From an uncultured Eubacteriales bacterium (GTDB lineage: Bacteria; Bacillota; Clostridia; Oscillospirales; Oscillospiraceae): 64,000 nucleotides of DNA. Shown here one piece after another: positions 8,090 through 16,581 of the stretch (positions are counted from its first letter, which is position 1; every line of letters begins with the position of its first letter). The notes below the pieces were generated by a model that saw nothing but the letters and a program-made list of their open reading frames with translations, had not been told where the DNA came from and made no database searches. The stretch is from assembly GCA_900544295.1 (NCBI GenBank), contig UQUO01000002.1, forward strand, positions 1-64,000. The letters run 5' to 3'. The position numbers and the translations under genes are program-made.

Positions 8090-11000
8090 TCGCCCGCTGC
8101 CTCCTCTGTGTGCTTTTCGGCCTCCTCCAGGTCTAGCTCTATGACCTTGGAGACGCCCTTTTCCTGCATCGTCACGCCGTAGAGAAAGTCCGCCTCCTCC
8201 ATCGTGCCGCGGCGGTGCGTGATGACTATGAACTGCGTTTTATTCGATATCTGGCGCATGTGCTCCGCAAAGCGGATGACGTTCGCCTCGTCCAGCGCGG
8301 CCTCTATCTCGTCCATGACGCAGAAGGGCGTGGGCCGGACCTTGATGATGGCAAAATACAGCGCAATGGCCACGAAGGCCGTCTCGCCGCCCGAGAGCAG
8401 AGAGAGCGTCGTCAGCGCCTTGCCGGGTGGCTGTACCTTTATATCTATGTCGCAGCTGAGCACGTCCTCGCCCGGCTCCAGCGTCAGCTCCGCCTTGCCG
8501 CCGCCGAAGAGCTCCGTGAAGGTGGCGCGGAAGCTCTCGTTTATCGCGGTGAACTCGCGGGTGAAGATAGTTCTCATTTCCCCGGTTATGTCGGAAATTA
8601 TACCCAGCAGCTCATTTTTCGCCTTCTCAACGTCGTCCCGCTGGGAGGCGAGGAACTCATAGCGCTCGCTGACCCTGGCGTATTCGTCGATGGCGCCCAG
8701 GTTCGGCGTGCCAAGGGAGTTCATCTCCTTCTTGAGCTCCGCAATGCGCCGGTTCGACTTTGCGGCGCTCTCTATGGGCCGCCGCACCGCCTCGGCGGCG
8801 CTGTGGCTCAGCTCGTAGCCGTCCCAGAGCTTGTCCAGCAGCTGCTTTTCCTCCAGCTCGGCGGAGAGCTTCTTCTGCTCGAACCTCGCGCAGGTGCGCT
8901 CCATGTCCAGCAGGGCATTGTTCTTCTCCTGGACGGCGCGGTCTGTCTTCGTGCGCTCGCCCTCCACCTCCAGCTTCTTCTGCGTGGCGGCGGCTATCTC
9001 TTCTTTTATACGCGCGGCCTCGGCCCGGAGCTCGCCTATGCGCTCCTCACGCGCCGCGAGCTCGTGCCTGGCGCTCTCGGCCCCGGCTTCCATATCTGCC
9101 AGCGCTTTCGCCCGCGTCTGGCTGTCGCCGGAGATGCTCTGCCTGAGCAGCTCCAGCTGCGCGGCGGCGTTCTCCGTCGTGCGGCGCTCGGCCCGCAGGG
9201 AGGCCAGCTCGTTATTTACGCTTTGCAGCTCCTGCGCGGCGACGTCCAGCTCATAGCGCGCCGAGGCCAGCTCGCGCTTGAGGGTCTCCACCCTCGCCGC
9301 AAGCTCGTCCCGGGCCTTGGCCAGTCTGCCGCGGCTGCCCTGCAATTTCTCCAGCTCCGCGCGGCGCGAGAGTATACCCGCGTTCCTCGATGCGCTGCCG
9401 CCGGTCATGGAGCCGCCCGCGTTTATGAGCTGGCCGTCCAGCGTGACTATACGCAGACGGTTTCCGTTCTTCCGCGAGATGGCCACGGCGTCGGAGAGCG
9501 TCTCCGCCACCAGGGTGCGGCCCAAAAGGTTCTCAAAGATGTTCCTATAACGCCCGTCGAAGCTCGCGAGGTCCACGGCGAGGCCGAGGCAGCCCTCGTC
9601 CTCCGACGGTATCCGGTCGAGCCTGCCGCCGCGTATCGTATCGAGGGGCAGGAAGGTCGCGCGGCCTGCGTCGCGGCGCTTGAGGAGCTCTATAGCCCGG
9701 CGGCCGTCGTCCTGCGTGTCCACAACGACGTTCTGTATTGCCGCGCCCAGGGCCGTCTCTATAGCGAGGGTGCAGCGCTCGTCCGCGCGCAGGAGCTCCG
9801 CCACCGTGCCGTGTACGCCGCGCAGAGTACCGCGTCGCGCTTCACGCATAATGGTCTTGACTGCGCCGGCAAAGCCCTCGTATTCCTTCTCCATCTCGCT
9901 GAGCATGGCTATGCGCGAATCGGTGCTGCGCAGCTCGACAATCTGCTTTGTCAGCTCGTCGCCCGCCTCAGCAGCCTCGTGCTCGCGGTTCTCTATGCGC
10001 ATGCGTCGCCCGTCCATGACGTTCTGCGCCGAGGCGGCGTCCGCCTCCAGCGACTTCGCGCGCGCGTCTATCTCAGCTATGCGCTTCTGGTGCTCCTCTA
10101 TCTGCCCGGCGATGGTCTCGGCGCGCTCGGTCTGCTCCGAGAGCTCGCCGCGCATGCGCTCTGCGCTCTGGCGGCTGTTCTCGATGCTGTTGCGCAGGAC
10201 GGCGGCCTCGGCCTCCGCCTCTGAGACCTTCGCCTCCGCCGCGGACAGGCGCGAGCGCTGCTGCTCGGCCTCCACGTCCTTCTGGCGCATACGCTCGGCC
10301 AGGGCTTCGCTGCGGGAATAGAGAGCCTCCAGCTCGCGCCGGGCGGCATCCAGGCCGCTCTTAGCCGCCTCGTAGTCCCCGGCGATGGCGCGGGACTGCT
10401 CCCGCAGCTTGTCCAGCGCGTCCATCCAGGCGCTGACTTCCTCGACCCTCAGCTCGTCGCGCAGGGTGAGATAGCGCTTCGCCACCTCCGCCTGCTGCTT
10501 CAGCGGGCCGACCTGGAGCTCCAGCTCGTCTATCTTGTCGTTTATGCGCAGGAGGTTCTCGTCCGTCCGCGCGAGGCGGCGCTCTGCCTCCTCCTTGCGG
10601 TAACGGAACCTCGAAATGCCCGCGGCCTCCTCCAGCACCTCGCGGCGCTCCTCGCTGCGGCCGTTGACTATCTCCGCTATGCGCCCCTGGCCGATTATCG
10701 AGTAACCGTCCCGGCCGAGGCCGGTGTCCATCAGCAGCTCGTTCACGTCGCGCAGGCGCACCTGCTCGCGGTTTATATAGTACTCGCTCTCGCCCGAGCG
10801 GTAATAGCGGCGGGTTATCGTGACCTCCTCCGCGTCTATGCCCAGGATGCCGGCGGAGTTGTCTATTATGAGCGACACCTGCGCGAAGCCCATGGCCCCG
10901 CGTTTGGCCGTGCCGCCGAAAATGACGTCCTGCATCTTGCCGCCGCGCAGGGTCTTTGAGCTCTGCTCGCCCATGACCCAGAGGATGGCGTCGGAAATAT

Positions 11001-11115
11001 TCGATTTGCCGGAGCCGTTCGGCCCGACGATGGCGGTTATCTCCCGCTCAAAGGTCAGGCGCGTCTTTTCCGGGAAGGACTTGAAGCCCTGTATCTCCAA
11101 TGCCTTTAAGTACAA
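8068..11115 (-). CDS. smc: Chromosome partition protein SMC, short-arm form
   Basis: ATPase of the bacterial condensin that organises and segregates chromosomes with ScpA/ScpB. The 1015-residue product is complete: Walker A GPNGSGKSN at 31-39, hinge at about 412-583, ABC signature LSGGE at 907-911, Walker B FCVMDEIEAALDE at 931-943. It is about 170 residues shorter than the typical 1180-1190. The loss appears balanced between the two coiled-coil arms (about 240 and 215-240 residues here), so the heads and hinge can still pair in register. It starts with TTG (MYLKALEIQGFKSF) behind GAGG; an ATG 10 nt upstream is out of frame. Confidence 0.95.
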   Translation of the reverse strand: MYLKALEIQGFKSFPEKTRLTFEREITAIVGPNGSGKSNISDAILWVMGEQSSKTLRGGKMQDVIFGGTAKRGAMGFAQVSLIIDNSAGILGIDAEEVTITRRYYRSGESEYYINREQVRLRDVNELLMDTGLGRDGYSIIGQGRIAEIVNGRSEERREVLEEAAGISRFRYRKEEAERRLARTDENLLRINDKIDELELQVGPLKQQAEVAKRYLTLRDELRVEEVSAWMDALDKLREQSRAIAGDYEAAKSGLDAARRELEALYSRSEALAERMRQKDVEAEQQRSRLSAAEAKVSEAEAEAAVLRNSIENSRQSAERMRGELSEQTERAETIAGQIEEHQKRIAEIDARAKSLEADAASAQNVMDGRRMRIENREHEAAEAGDELTKQIVELRSTDSRIAMLSEMEKEYEGFAGAVKTIMREARRGTLRGVHGTVAELLRADERCTLAIETALGAAIQNVVVDTQDDGRRAIELLKRRDAGRATFLPLDTIRGGRLDRIPSEDEGCLGLAVDLASFDGRYRNIFENLLGRTLVAETLSDAVAISRKNGNRLRIVTLDGQLINAGGSMTGGSASRNAGILSRRAELEKLQGSRGRLAKARDELAARVETLKRELASARYELDVAAQELQSVNNELASLRAERRTTENAAAQLELLRQSISGDSQTRAKALADMEAGAESARHELAAREERIGELRAEAARIKEEIAAATQKKLEVEGERTKTDRAVQEKNNALLDMERTCARFEQKKLSAELEEKQLLDKLWDGYELSHSAAEAVRRPIESAAKSNRRIAELKKEMNSLGTPNLGAIDEYARVSERYEFLASQRDDVEKAKNELLGIISDITGEMRTIFTREFTAINESFRATFTELFGGGKAELTLEPGEDVLSCDIDIKVQPPGKALTTLSLLSGGETAFVAIALYFAIIKVRPTPFCVMDEIEAALDEANVIRFAEHMRQISNKTQFIVITHRRGTMEEADFLYGVTMQEKGVSKVIELDLEEAEKHTEEAAGEWDSSTR

Positions 11116-11165
11116 AACCCATTACCTCGCAAAAATATCCCCGCGTTTACGCACGCAGGCACAAT

Positions 11166-11194
11166 ATTATATTACAGGCAGTGGGATTTTGCAA
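11166..11194 (-). promoter_or_regulatory. Sigma-A promoter of the smc-leuS operon
   Basis: On the minus strand TTGCAA (11194-11189), a 17-nt spacer, then TATAAT (11171-11166). The start point should lie near 11159, giving a leader of about 44 nt before smc. The -35 box is 1 bp from the T-run of the terminator of the preceding gene, so one unit ends and the next starts within a few bases. Confidence 0.85.
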
Positions 11195-11195
11195 T

Positions 11196-11224
11196 AAAAA
11201 AAGAGCCGGCATTGCCGGCCCTTT
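11196..11224 (-). terminator. Intrinsic terminator after the 11.2-11.6 kb gene
   Basis: A 6-bp GCCGGC stem with a 3-nt loop (11205-11219), flanked by AAAG/CTTT pairing and, on the minus strand, a run of 7 T. It begins 8 nt past the stop codon at 11232. Confidence 0.8.
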
Positions 11225-11231
11225 GGCGCTG

Positions 11232-11639
11232 TCAGATGTCTATGGTGAGGTTGTCGATGCCGTTTTCCTCGAATTCAGATATATATTCGTCCATACGGTT
11301 CGTGAGCTCCGTGAAATCCTCCGGGTCGGTGTCTTCGAGATGCATGTCGCGACGGGCGAGCTCCTCAGCAAGGATGTCGAAAAACACGGCGTCCTCGTAA
11401 TCGGCTATCGCCTCGTGTATGCCGCCCTCCTCAAAGGCCTTTGAGGGGAAAACGTGACCGTACCAGGTCTGATATAGGTCCTTCATGCCGTTTTTGGCGC
11501 AGTAGGCGAACATCTTTTCCTGGAGCAGGTCATAGTCCTCAAAGCGGTCCTCTCCCCGGGTGGAATTGAGCACCCAGTTGCCTATATATACCATATCCAG
11601 CAGGCGCCGGAATTCCTTTGGCGTCAGTTCAATATTCAT
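11232..11639 (-). CDS. Acidic conserved-type hypothetical protein, 135 aa
   Basis: I do not recognise a named family. The product starts MNIELTPKEFRRLLDMVYIG behind GGGAGG (11639 chosen; a longer frame to 11792 crosses the promoter and lacks a site). It is soluble, helical in appearance and strongly acidic in its last 50 residues (HLEDTDPEDFTELTNRMDEY), with no signal peptide, membrane segment or metal motif. It is transcribed alone between its own extended -10 promoter and terminator. Small acidic helical proteins like this are common near smc in Clostridia, but no role can be assigned. Confidence 0.8.
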   Translation of the reverse strand: MNIELTPKEFRRLLDMVYIGNWVLNSTRGEDRFEDYDLLQEKMFAYCAKNGMKDLYQTWYGHVFPSKAFEEGGIHEAIADYEDAVFFDILAEELARRDMHLEDTDPEDFTELTNRMDEYISEFEENGIDNLTIDI

Positions 11640-11684
11640 TCCGCTCAAACCTCCCGTCCGCAGGATGCTTATTGCCGCTGATAT

Positions 11685-11693
11685 ATTATAGCA
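11685..11693 (-). promoter_or_regulatory. Extended -10 promoter for the acidic hypothetical gene
   Basis: TGCTATAAT on the minus strand (11693-11685), an extended -10 element. No good -35 box is present at 16-18 nt, as expected for this promoter class. It lies 46 nt upstream of the start at 11639. Confidence 0.6.
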
Positions 11694-11777
11694 AGCTGCG
11701 GGGGAAAATTCTACACAAAATTTTGGCAGCGCCGGCGTCAATATTGGCCAAGCTGAGTAAAACCTCCCCGTCATGCC

Positions 11778-11806
11778 TTGTAACTTGCACAAAACAGTGC
11801 TATCAT
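11778..11806 (+). promoter_or_regulatory. Sigma-A promoter of the MATE gene
   Basis: TTGTAA (11778-11783), a 17-nt spacer, then TATCAT (11801-11806). It is 45 nt upstream of the TTG start at 11851. Confidence 0.6.
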
Positions 11807-11850
11807 TATCTTGATATTTGCTTAATACTCAGAGCCGGAGATGAACCCCA

Positions 11851-13236
11851 TTGCAGGAACTCGACAAAAAAACCTACCTATTTGAAGCCGCTCCGGTACC
11901 CAGCGCAGTTATTCAGCTCGCTGTGCCGACCATCCTCAGCTCCCTGGTCATGGTGCTGTACAACCTGGCTGACACATACTTTGTCGGCATGCTCAACGAC
12001 CCCATCCAGAACTCCGCGGTCACGCTGGCCGCGCCGATGCTGCTCGCCTTCAACGCCGTAAACAACCTCTTCGGCGTGGGCTCTTCGAGCCTTATGAGCC
12101 GCTCGCTGGGCTGCAAGGACTACGACATGGTGTCCAGGAGCTCCGCTTTCGGCTTTTACTGCGCGCTGTTTTCCGGGATAATCTTCTCAATCCTCTGCGC
12201 GTCGTTCAACGCCCCGCTGCTCGGCCTGCTCGGCGCGGATGAGACGACCTGGGACGCAACTGCGGCGTACATGCTCTGGACGGTGTATTTCGGCGCGGCG
12301 CCCTCGATTTTGAACGTTGTGCTCGCTTATCTGGTGCGCGCCGAGGGCTCCTCCGTACATGCCAGCATAGGCACGATGAGCGGCTGCCTGCTGAACATCG
12401 TGCTTGACCCCATCTTCATCATGCCCTGGGGCCTCGGCATGGGCGCCGCGGGCGCGGGGCTCGCCACGTTTATCTCAAACTGCGTGGCCTGCCTCTACTT
12501 CCTCGTGCTCATCGCCGTGCGGCGTGGTCGCACCTTTGTCTGCATCGACATCCGCAAGCTCAGCTTCAACCGGCGCATAGTCCGCGCCGTCTGCGGCGTC
12601 GGCGTGCCTGCGGCAATCCAGAATCTGCTGAACGTCACGGGCATGACGATACTCAACAACTTCACCTCGGTATACAAGGCCGACGCCATAGCCGCCATGG
12701 GCATCGCGCAGAAGATAAACATGCTGCCCATGTACGTCGCGCTGGGCCTTTCCCAGGGCGTGATGCCGCTCATAAGCTACAGCTACTCCTCCGGCAACAG
12801 CAAGAGAATGAAGGGCGCCATCCGCTTTTCCGGCGTGGCCTCGGTCGTAGTGATAGCGGCGGTATCTGCGGCGTATTTCATCGCGCCGGGCTTCTTTGTG
12901 GGGCTCTTCATGGACAACGAGGCCATCATCGACTACGGCTCCCACTTCCTGAGGGGCATGTCCCTGGCGGGGCCCTTCATGTGCATCGATTTCCTCGCCG
13001 TTGGCGTTTTCCAGGCTGTAGGCTTCGGCAAGGACGCTCTGGTCTTTGCGATCCTGAGGAAGATAGTCTTGGAGATACCCGCGCTGTGGGTGCTCAACCG
13101 TCTCTTCCCCCTCTACGGCCTTGCCTACGCCCAGCCCTTCGCTGAGTTCGTCCTCTCCATCGCCGCCATAATCGTCCTCGCACGGCTGTTTAAGAAAATT
13201 GAAGCAGAAAAGCTCTCAGAAAAAATGAACAAATAA
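11851..13236 (+). CDS. MATE family efflux transporter
   Basis: Sodium- or proton-driven multidrug/toxin exporter of the MATE (NorM/DinF-like) superfamily. The 461-residue protein has about 12 hydrophobic segments in two homologous halves, with the family's PTILSSLVMVLYNLADTYFV start of the first bundle and conserved polar residues in helix 1. The frame opens with TTG 10 nt after GGAG (11837-11840); the nearby ATG at 11841 is out of frame. It is a single-gene unit between a sigma-A promoter and a bidirectional terminator and is not part of the neighbouring operon. The substrate is unknown. Confidence 0.9.
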   Translation: MQELDKKTYLFEAAPVPSAVIQLAVPTILSSLVMVLYNLADTYFVGMLNDPIQNSAVTLAAPMLLAFNAVNNLFGVGSSSLMSRSLGCKDYDMVSRSSAFGFYCALFSGIIFSILCASFNAPLLGLLGADETTWDATAAYMLWTVYFGAAPSILNVVLAYLVRAEGSSVHASIGTMSGCLLNIVLDPIFIMPWGLGMGAAGAGLATFISNCVACLYFLVLIAVRRGRTFVCIDIRKLSFNRRIVRAVCGVGVPAAIQNLLNVTGMTILNNFTSVYKADAIAAMGIAQKINMLPMYVALGLSQGVMPLISYSYSSGNSKRMKGAIRFSGVASVVVIAAVSAAYFIAPGFFVGLFMDNEAIIDYGSHFLRGMSLAGPFMCIDFLAVGVFQAVGFGKDALVFAILRKIVLEIPALWVLNRLFPLYGLAYAQPFAEFVLSIAAIIVLARLFKKIEAEKLSEKMNK

Positions 13237-13258
13237 CTTTGTATTATTTCCACATCTG

Positions 13259-13301
13259 AAATTGAGACGATGCGCTCAGCCATGGCACATCGTCTCAATT
13301 T
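13259..13301. terminator. Bidirectional terminator between MATE and etfA
   Basis: Bases 13259-13272 pair perfectly with 13288-13301 (14-bp stem, 15-nt loop), with A-rich and T-rich ends. It serves the MATE gene (plus, stop at 13236) and ends the 19-gene minus-strand operon, whose last stop is at 13311. Confidence 0.88.
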
Positions 13302-13310
13302 TTATATGGG

Positions 13311-14327
13311 TTATTCTTGGGCCGCTCCTTTCCTTTTCAGCAGCTCCGCTATCATGTAGTCGCATATCACATCCATGTCTCCAACGACGCCGTAGTCGCA
13401 AAAATTGAATATCTGCGCGTCCGGGTCGCTATTGACGGCAACAAAGAGTTCGGCAGACACGCCCGTGACATGGTTGACCGCGCCGGAGACGCCGAAGCAC
13501 AGGTACGTCTTGGGTTTGATCATAACGCCTGACTGGCCGATTTGGAGCTTATAGGGCAGTATCTCCCTGTCTACAAGCGGACGGGTACAGCCCAGCTTGC
13601 CTCCCAGGAGCTGGGCCAGTTTTCTGTACCTAGGAAGCTCATCCGAAGATTTCAACCCATTTCCTACGCAAACTATTACGTCGCTGTCTGTGAGGTTAAG
13701 GTCTGAATCGTCGTCGTTTGCTTTAAAGCTCAGAAGCCTGCTGACGATGCGTTCCTCTTGCGTAGTTGTCGTCTCGTCAATAATGTCGATACTGTCTTTT
13801 GCGCCTCTTGGCTCATACCGAAAAGTTCCCGGGCGGATCGTACCCACCTGCGGCCTGCGCTCAGGGATAGTGATGACGGCAATGATTTTTCCGCCTACCG
13901 CAGGCTCAATAAACCTGATATCTCCCGTGGTCTTATCCATTTCCAGTTGTACTGCATCGCTGGTGCATCCTGTATCCACTCGCACAGCATAGCGAGGCGC
14001 AAAATCGCGCCCATTATCAGTTCCGCCGACAAAAACTGCTGAAGGCAGATATTTGTTGCTCAGCTCCGTGAATATGGAGGTATATACTTCAGTGTTATAT
14101 GGTACGGTTTTCTGCCTGTTTACCCTGATAATGCCGTCAACACCGCAGGCGGCCACTCTTTTAAGCTCAGTCTGAGGCAGCTTGCCTATGACAACGGCCA
14201 TCAGCCTGTCGCCTGTCTCGTCGCAAAGCTTACGCACTTCACAGCAGAGCTCCAGGCCTACATCTGCGGCCTTTTCCCCATCGTGTTCAATATACACCCA
14301 CATATCTTTATACGCCGATTTTTCCAT
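13311..14327 (-). CDS. etfA: Electron transfer flavoprotein alpha subunit (paired with the 2-hydroxyacid dehydrogenase)
   Basis: FAD-binding subunit of an EtfAB pair, last gene of the sigma-54 operon. The 338-residue product has an N-terminal alpha/beta domain and a C-terminal FAD domain with GCTRPLVDREILP and YLCFGVSGAVNHVTG, ending in DYGVVGDM. In the usual family motif SGAIQH the Gln next to His is replaced by Asn here, whereas the FixB paralogue in the same operon keeps Gln. The start at 14327 follows GAGGAGGAGC, 13 nt after etfB. Being directly downstream of etfB and a GlcD-type dehydrogenase matches the LctBCD arrangement of confurcating lactate dehydrogenase. Confidence 0.92.
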   Translation of the reverse strand: MEKSAYKDMWVYIEHDGEKAADVGLELCCEVRKLCDETGDRLMAVVIGKLPQTELKRVAACGVDGIIRVNRQKTVPYNTEVYTSIFTELSNKYLPSAVFVGGTDNGRDFAPRYAVRVDTGCTSDAVQLEMDKTTGDIRFIEPAVGGKIIAVITIPERRPQVGTIRPGTFRYEPRGAKDSIDIIDETTTTQEERIVSRLLSFKANDDDSDLNLTDSDVIVCVGNGLKSSDELPRYRKLAQLLGGKLGCTRPLVDREILPYKLQIGQSGVMIKPKTYLCFGVSGAVNHVTGVSAELFVAVNSDPDAQIFNFCDYGVVGDMDVICDYMIAELLKRKGAAQE

Positions 14328-14340
14328 GCTCTGCTCCTCC

Positions 14341-15138
14341 TCAAACAACACCTTGCTCGGCAAGTATGTTCACAACACGGACCACGTTCTCCATGTCGCC
14401 GCCTTCATTTAGAATTTGTCCGAGTTCAGGCAGTTTTGGCGGGTATATCTCCGGGACTATAGTTCCAGAGCCTGGAACACCTATTCTCTGAAGGTCAAGC
14501 CCGTCTATATTGTTCTCGTCATACACCTTTATCACGGCCTTTTTGGCGGCCAGTTTCCCTTTGAGGCCAGGCAGTCTTGCAGGATAGTTTTTCTTTTCGA
14601 TCGTCAGCAGACAGGGCAGTCTGGCCTCAATAACCTCAACCCCCTTTTCCACCTCTCGCTCAGCAACTATAATCCCGGCAGCCATATCAATTTCGTTTAC
14701 GAGTATGGCGTTGGTAATTTGCGCCATGCCCATTCTTTCCGCCAGCTGAGGGCCCATCTGTCCTGTTGCTCCGTCTACAGATTCCTTTCCCGCGAATACC
14801 AGGTCAAAGCTGCCCTCCATCGCCGCGGCTGCGGCAATGGCATAGCTTGTGGACAATGTATCGGCTCCGCCAAAGGGTCTGCCGCTTATCAGGACCGCCC
14901 TGTCCGCGCCGACTGCAAGGCAGTCACGGAGCGTGCTCTCTGCCATGGGCGGTCCCATGGTTATAACTGTGATTTCGGCCCCGTATTTTTCCTTCACTCT
15001 CACAGCTGCCTCAAGCGCGTTCCCGTCCAGCGGGTTCAGCATTGTAGGCACGCCTGTCCGAATAAGATTGCCTGTTTCAGGGTCCATCTTCACCAAATTC
15101 ACATCCGGCACTTGTTTAACACAAACCAGAATCTTCAA
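14341..15138 (-). CDS. etfB: Electron transfer flavoprotein beta subunit
   Basis: Partner of the etfA product. The 265-residue protein starts MKILVCVKQVPDVNLV and shows the ETF-beta signature GKESVDGATGQMGPQLAE at about residues 116-133, plus LTIEKKNYPARLPGLKGKLAAKK. In bifurcating Etfs the beta subunit carries the NADH-interacting FAD; sequence alone suggests but does not prove that type. It lies 12 nt after the dehydrogenase gene. It is clearly distinct from the FixA-type beta subunit encoded about 3 kb away in the same operon. Confidence 0.92.
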   Translation of the reverse strand: MKILVCVKQVPDVNLVKMDPETGNLIRTGVPTMLNPLDGNALEAAVRVKEKYGAEITVITMGPPMAESTLRDCLAVGADRAVLISGRPFGGADTLSTSYAIAAAAAMEGSFDLVFAGKESVDGATGQMGPQLAERMGMAQITNAILVNEIDMAAGIIVAEREVEKGVEVIEARLPCLLTIEKKNYPARLPGLKGKLAAKKAVIKVYDENNIDGLDLQRIGVPGSGTIVPEIYPPKLPELGQILNEGGDMENVVRVVNILAEQGVV

Positions 15139-15150
15139 CTCATTCCCTCC

Positions 15151-16563
15151 TCAGAACAGATTGCCCGGGTTCAGAATCAGCTCGGGGTCGAAGGCCCGCT
15201 TGACGGCTCGCATGACGGCAAGTTCAGCCTCGCTCAGTTTCTCCCGGAGATATTTCTTTTTGCCTTTGCCTATGCCGTGCTCCGAAGTTATTGCGCCGCC
15301 CAGGCGAATGCACTCAAGGTAGGTTTTCTCCATGAATTCTGCGCTCTTTCTGCTGAACTCCTCGTCAGACAGCTCATCGTTGTAAACATATGCATGCACA
15401 TTTCCGTCGCCCGCATGGCCAAACAGTTTGATGTCGAGTCCGCACTCCCTCGCGGCGCCCTTCAGCGCCTCCACATATTCCGTGAGCGCGGATATCGGCA
15501 CTGCGGCATTGCTCTCGTCAAAACGCTTGGTTCTCGCTTCCACGCAGGTGTGCAGCGCTTCATGGGCCTCCTCGACAGTTTTTCTCAATGTTGGATCGTC
15601 TATGACAAGCACGTCCAAAGGCATGAGCTCTTCCGACAATTCGGCAACGCGCTCCATCAGGGCTTCAAGCTCCTCGTCGTTTTCCCCCGCAAAATATGTA
15701 TACAGCATGGCTCCCACGTGCTCGCCGCCTGCTTCCTGTGGAAAAACTGCATTTCCCGTAACCGAGGCTGAAAACTCAATCATATCATCATCCATGAATT
15801 CCAGTATTTCGGGCGAGAGCTCGGATGACGCTAGTTTCTTCGCCGCTGAAACGCAGTTGTCCAGGCTGTCAAACGGGAGAATGAAACCCATCTGCGCCTT
15901 TATTGCCGGCCTAAGCTTTAACTTTAACTCAGTAATAACAGCCAGGGTCCCCTCAGAGCCGAGCACCAGCTGCATCAAATCATATCCGTCGTTGCACTTG
16001 CGCACATCACAGCCGAAGTTAACGATTTCGCCATTTGCAAGCACTGCCTGTATGCTCAGGACGCTGTCCCTGGTTGAACCATATTTGAAGGCGCTCGGGC
16101 CGCCGGCGTTTGTGGCGGCGTTTCCGCCGATCGTCGCAGTCTTTTCGCCCGGGTCAGGCGTATAGCGCAGACCCCTTTCATTAACGAATTTGTTCAGCTC
16201 CATCAACGTAACGCCGGGCTGGACTGTCAGGGTCATATTTTCTTCATCGCAGGCAATTATATTGTTCATTTTTGAAGTGCTCAGCAGCACTCCGCCATAT
16301 TCAGCGACAGCTCCTCCCGTCAAGCCGGTCCCCGCTCCCCGCACGGTTACGGGTATATGATGTTTGCTGCACAGTTTTAAGACCTCCGACACCTCCTCGG
16401 CAGCCTTGGCATACACCACCGCTTCTGGCGCGCTTATCCCATACAGCGGACGCTCATCCCTGCACATATCCGCCCCAACAGCCTCACCGGCCTGTACATT
16501 CTCAGCCCCGACTACACCCGCAAGCTCTTCCAAGACTTTGTTAGAAATTTTACTGTATTCCAT
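15151..16563 (-). CDS. FAD-linked D-2-hydroxyacid dehydrogenase (GlcD/LctD type)
   Basis: Flavoenzyme of the PCMH-FAD family that oxidises a D-2-hydroxyacid such as D-lactate to the 2-oxoacid. The 470-residue product shows the FAD-binding VTVRGAGTGLTGGAV segment and GEKTATIGGNAATNAGG, then the C-terminal substrate and metal His motifs GHAGDGNVH and SEHGIGKGKK. In Acetobacterium-type LctBCD complexes this enzyme passes electrons to an adjacent EtfAB and drives lactate oxidation with NAD by also consuming reduced ferredoxin; the adjacent etfBA here matches. Lactate itself is not proven as substrate. The start follows GGAGG. Confidence 0.88.
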   Translation of the reverse strand: MEYSKISNKVLEELAGVVGAENVQAGEAVGADMCRDERPLYGISAPEAVVYAKAAEEVSEVLKLCSKHHIPVTVRGAGTGLTGGAVAEYGGVLLSTSKMNNIIACDEENMTLTVQPGVTLMELNKFVNERGLRYTPDPGEKTATIGGNAATNAGGPSAFKYGSTRDSVLSIQAVLANGEIVNFGCDVRKCNDGYDLMQLVLGSEGTLAVITELKLKLRPAIKAQMGFILPFDSLDNCVSAAKKLASSELSPEILEFMDDDMIEFSASVTGNAVFPQEAGGEHVGAMLYTYFAGENDEELEALMERVAELSEELMPLDVLVIDDPTLRKTVEEAHEALHTCVEARTKRFDESNAAVPISALTEYVEALKGAARECGLDIKLFGHAGDGNVHAYVYNDELSDEEFSRKSAEFMEKTYLECIRLGGAITSEHGIGKGKKKYLREKLSEAELAVMRAVKRAFDPELILNPGNLF

Positions 16564-16581
16564 TGCTGTTCCTCCAATTTC

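Noticed and set aside
11851..13236. MATE exporter as part of the sigma-54 operon
   Set aside because: Opposite strand, own sigma-A promoter, separated by a bidirectional terminator. The same reasoning excludes the MATE gene at 36.7-38.1 kb.
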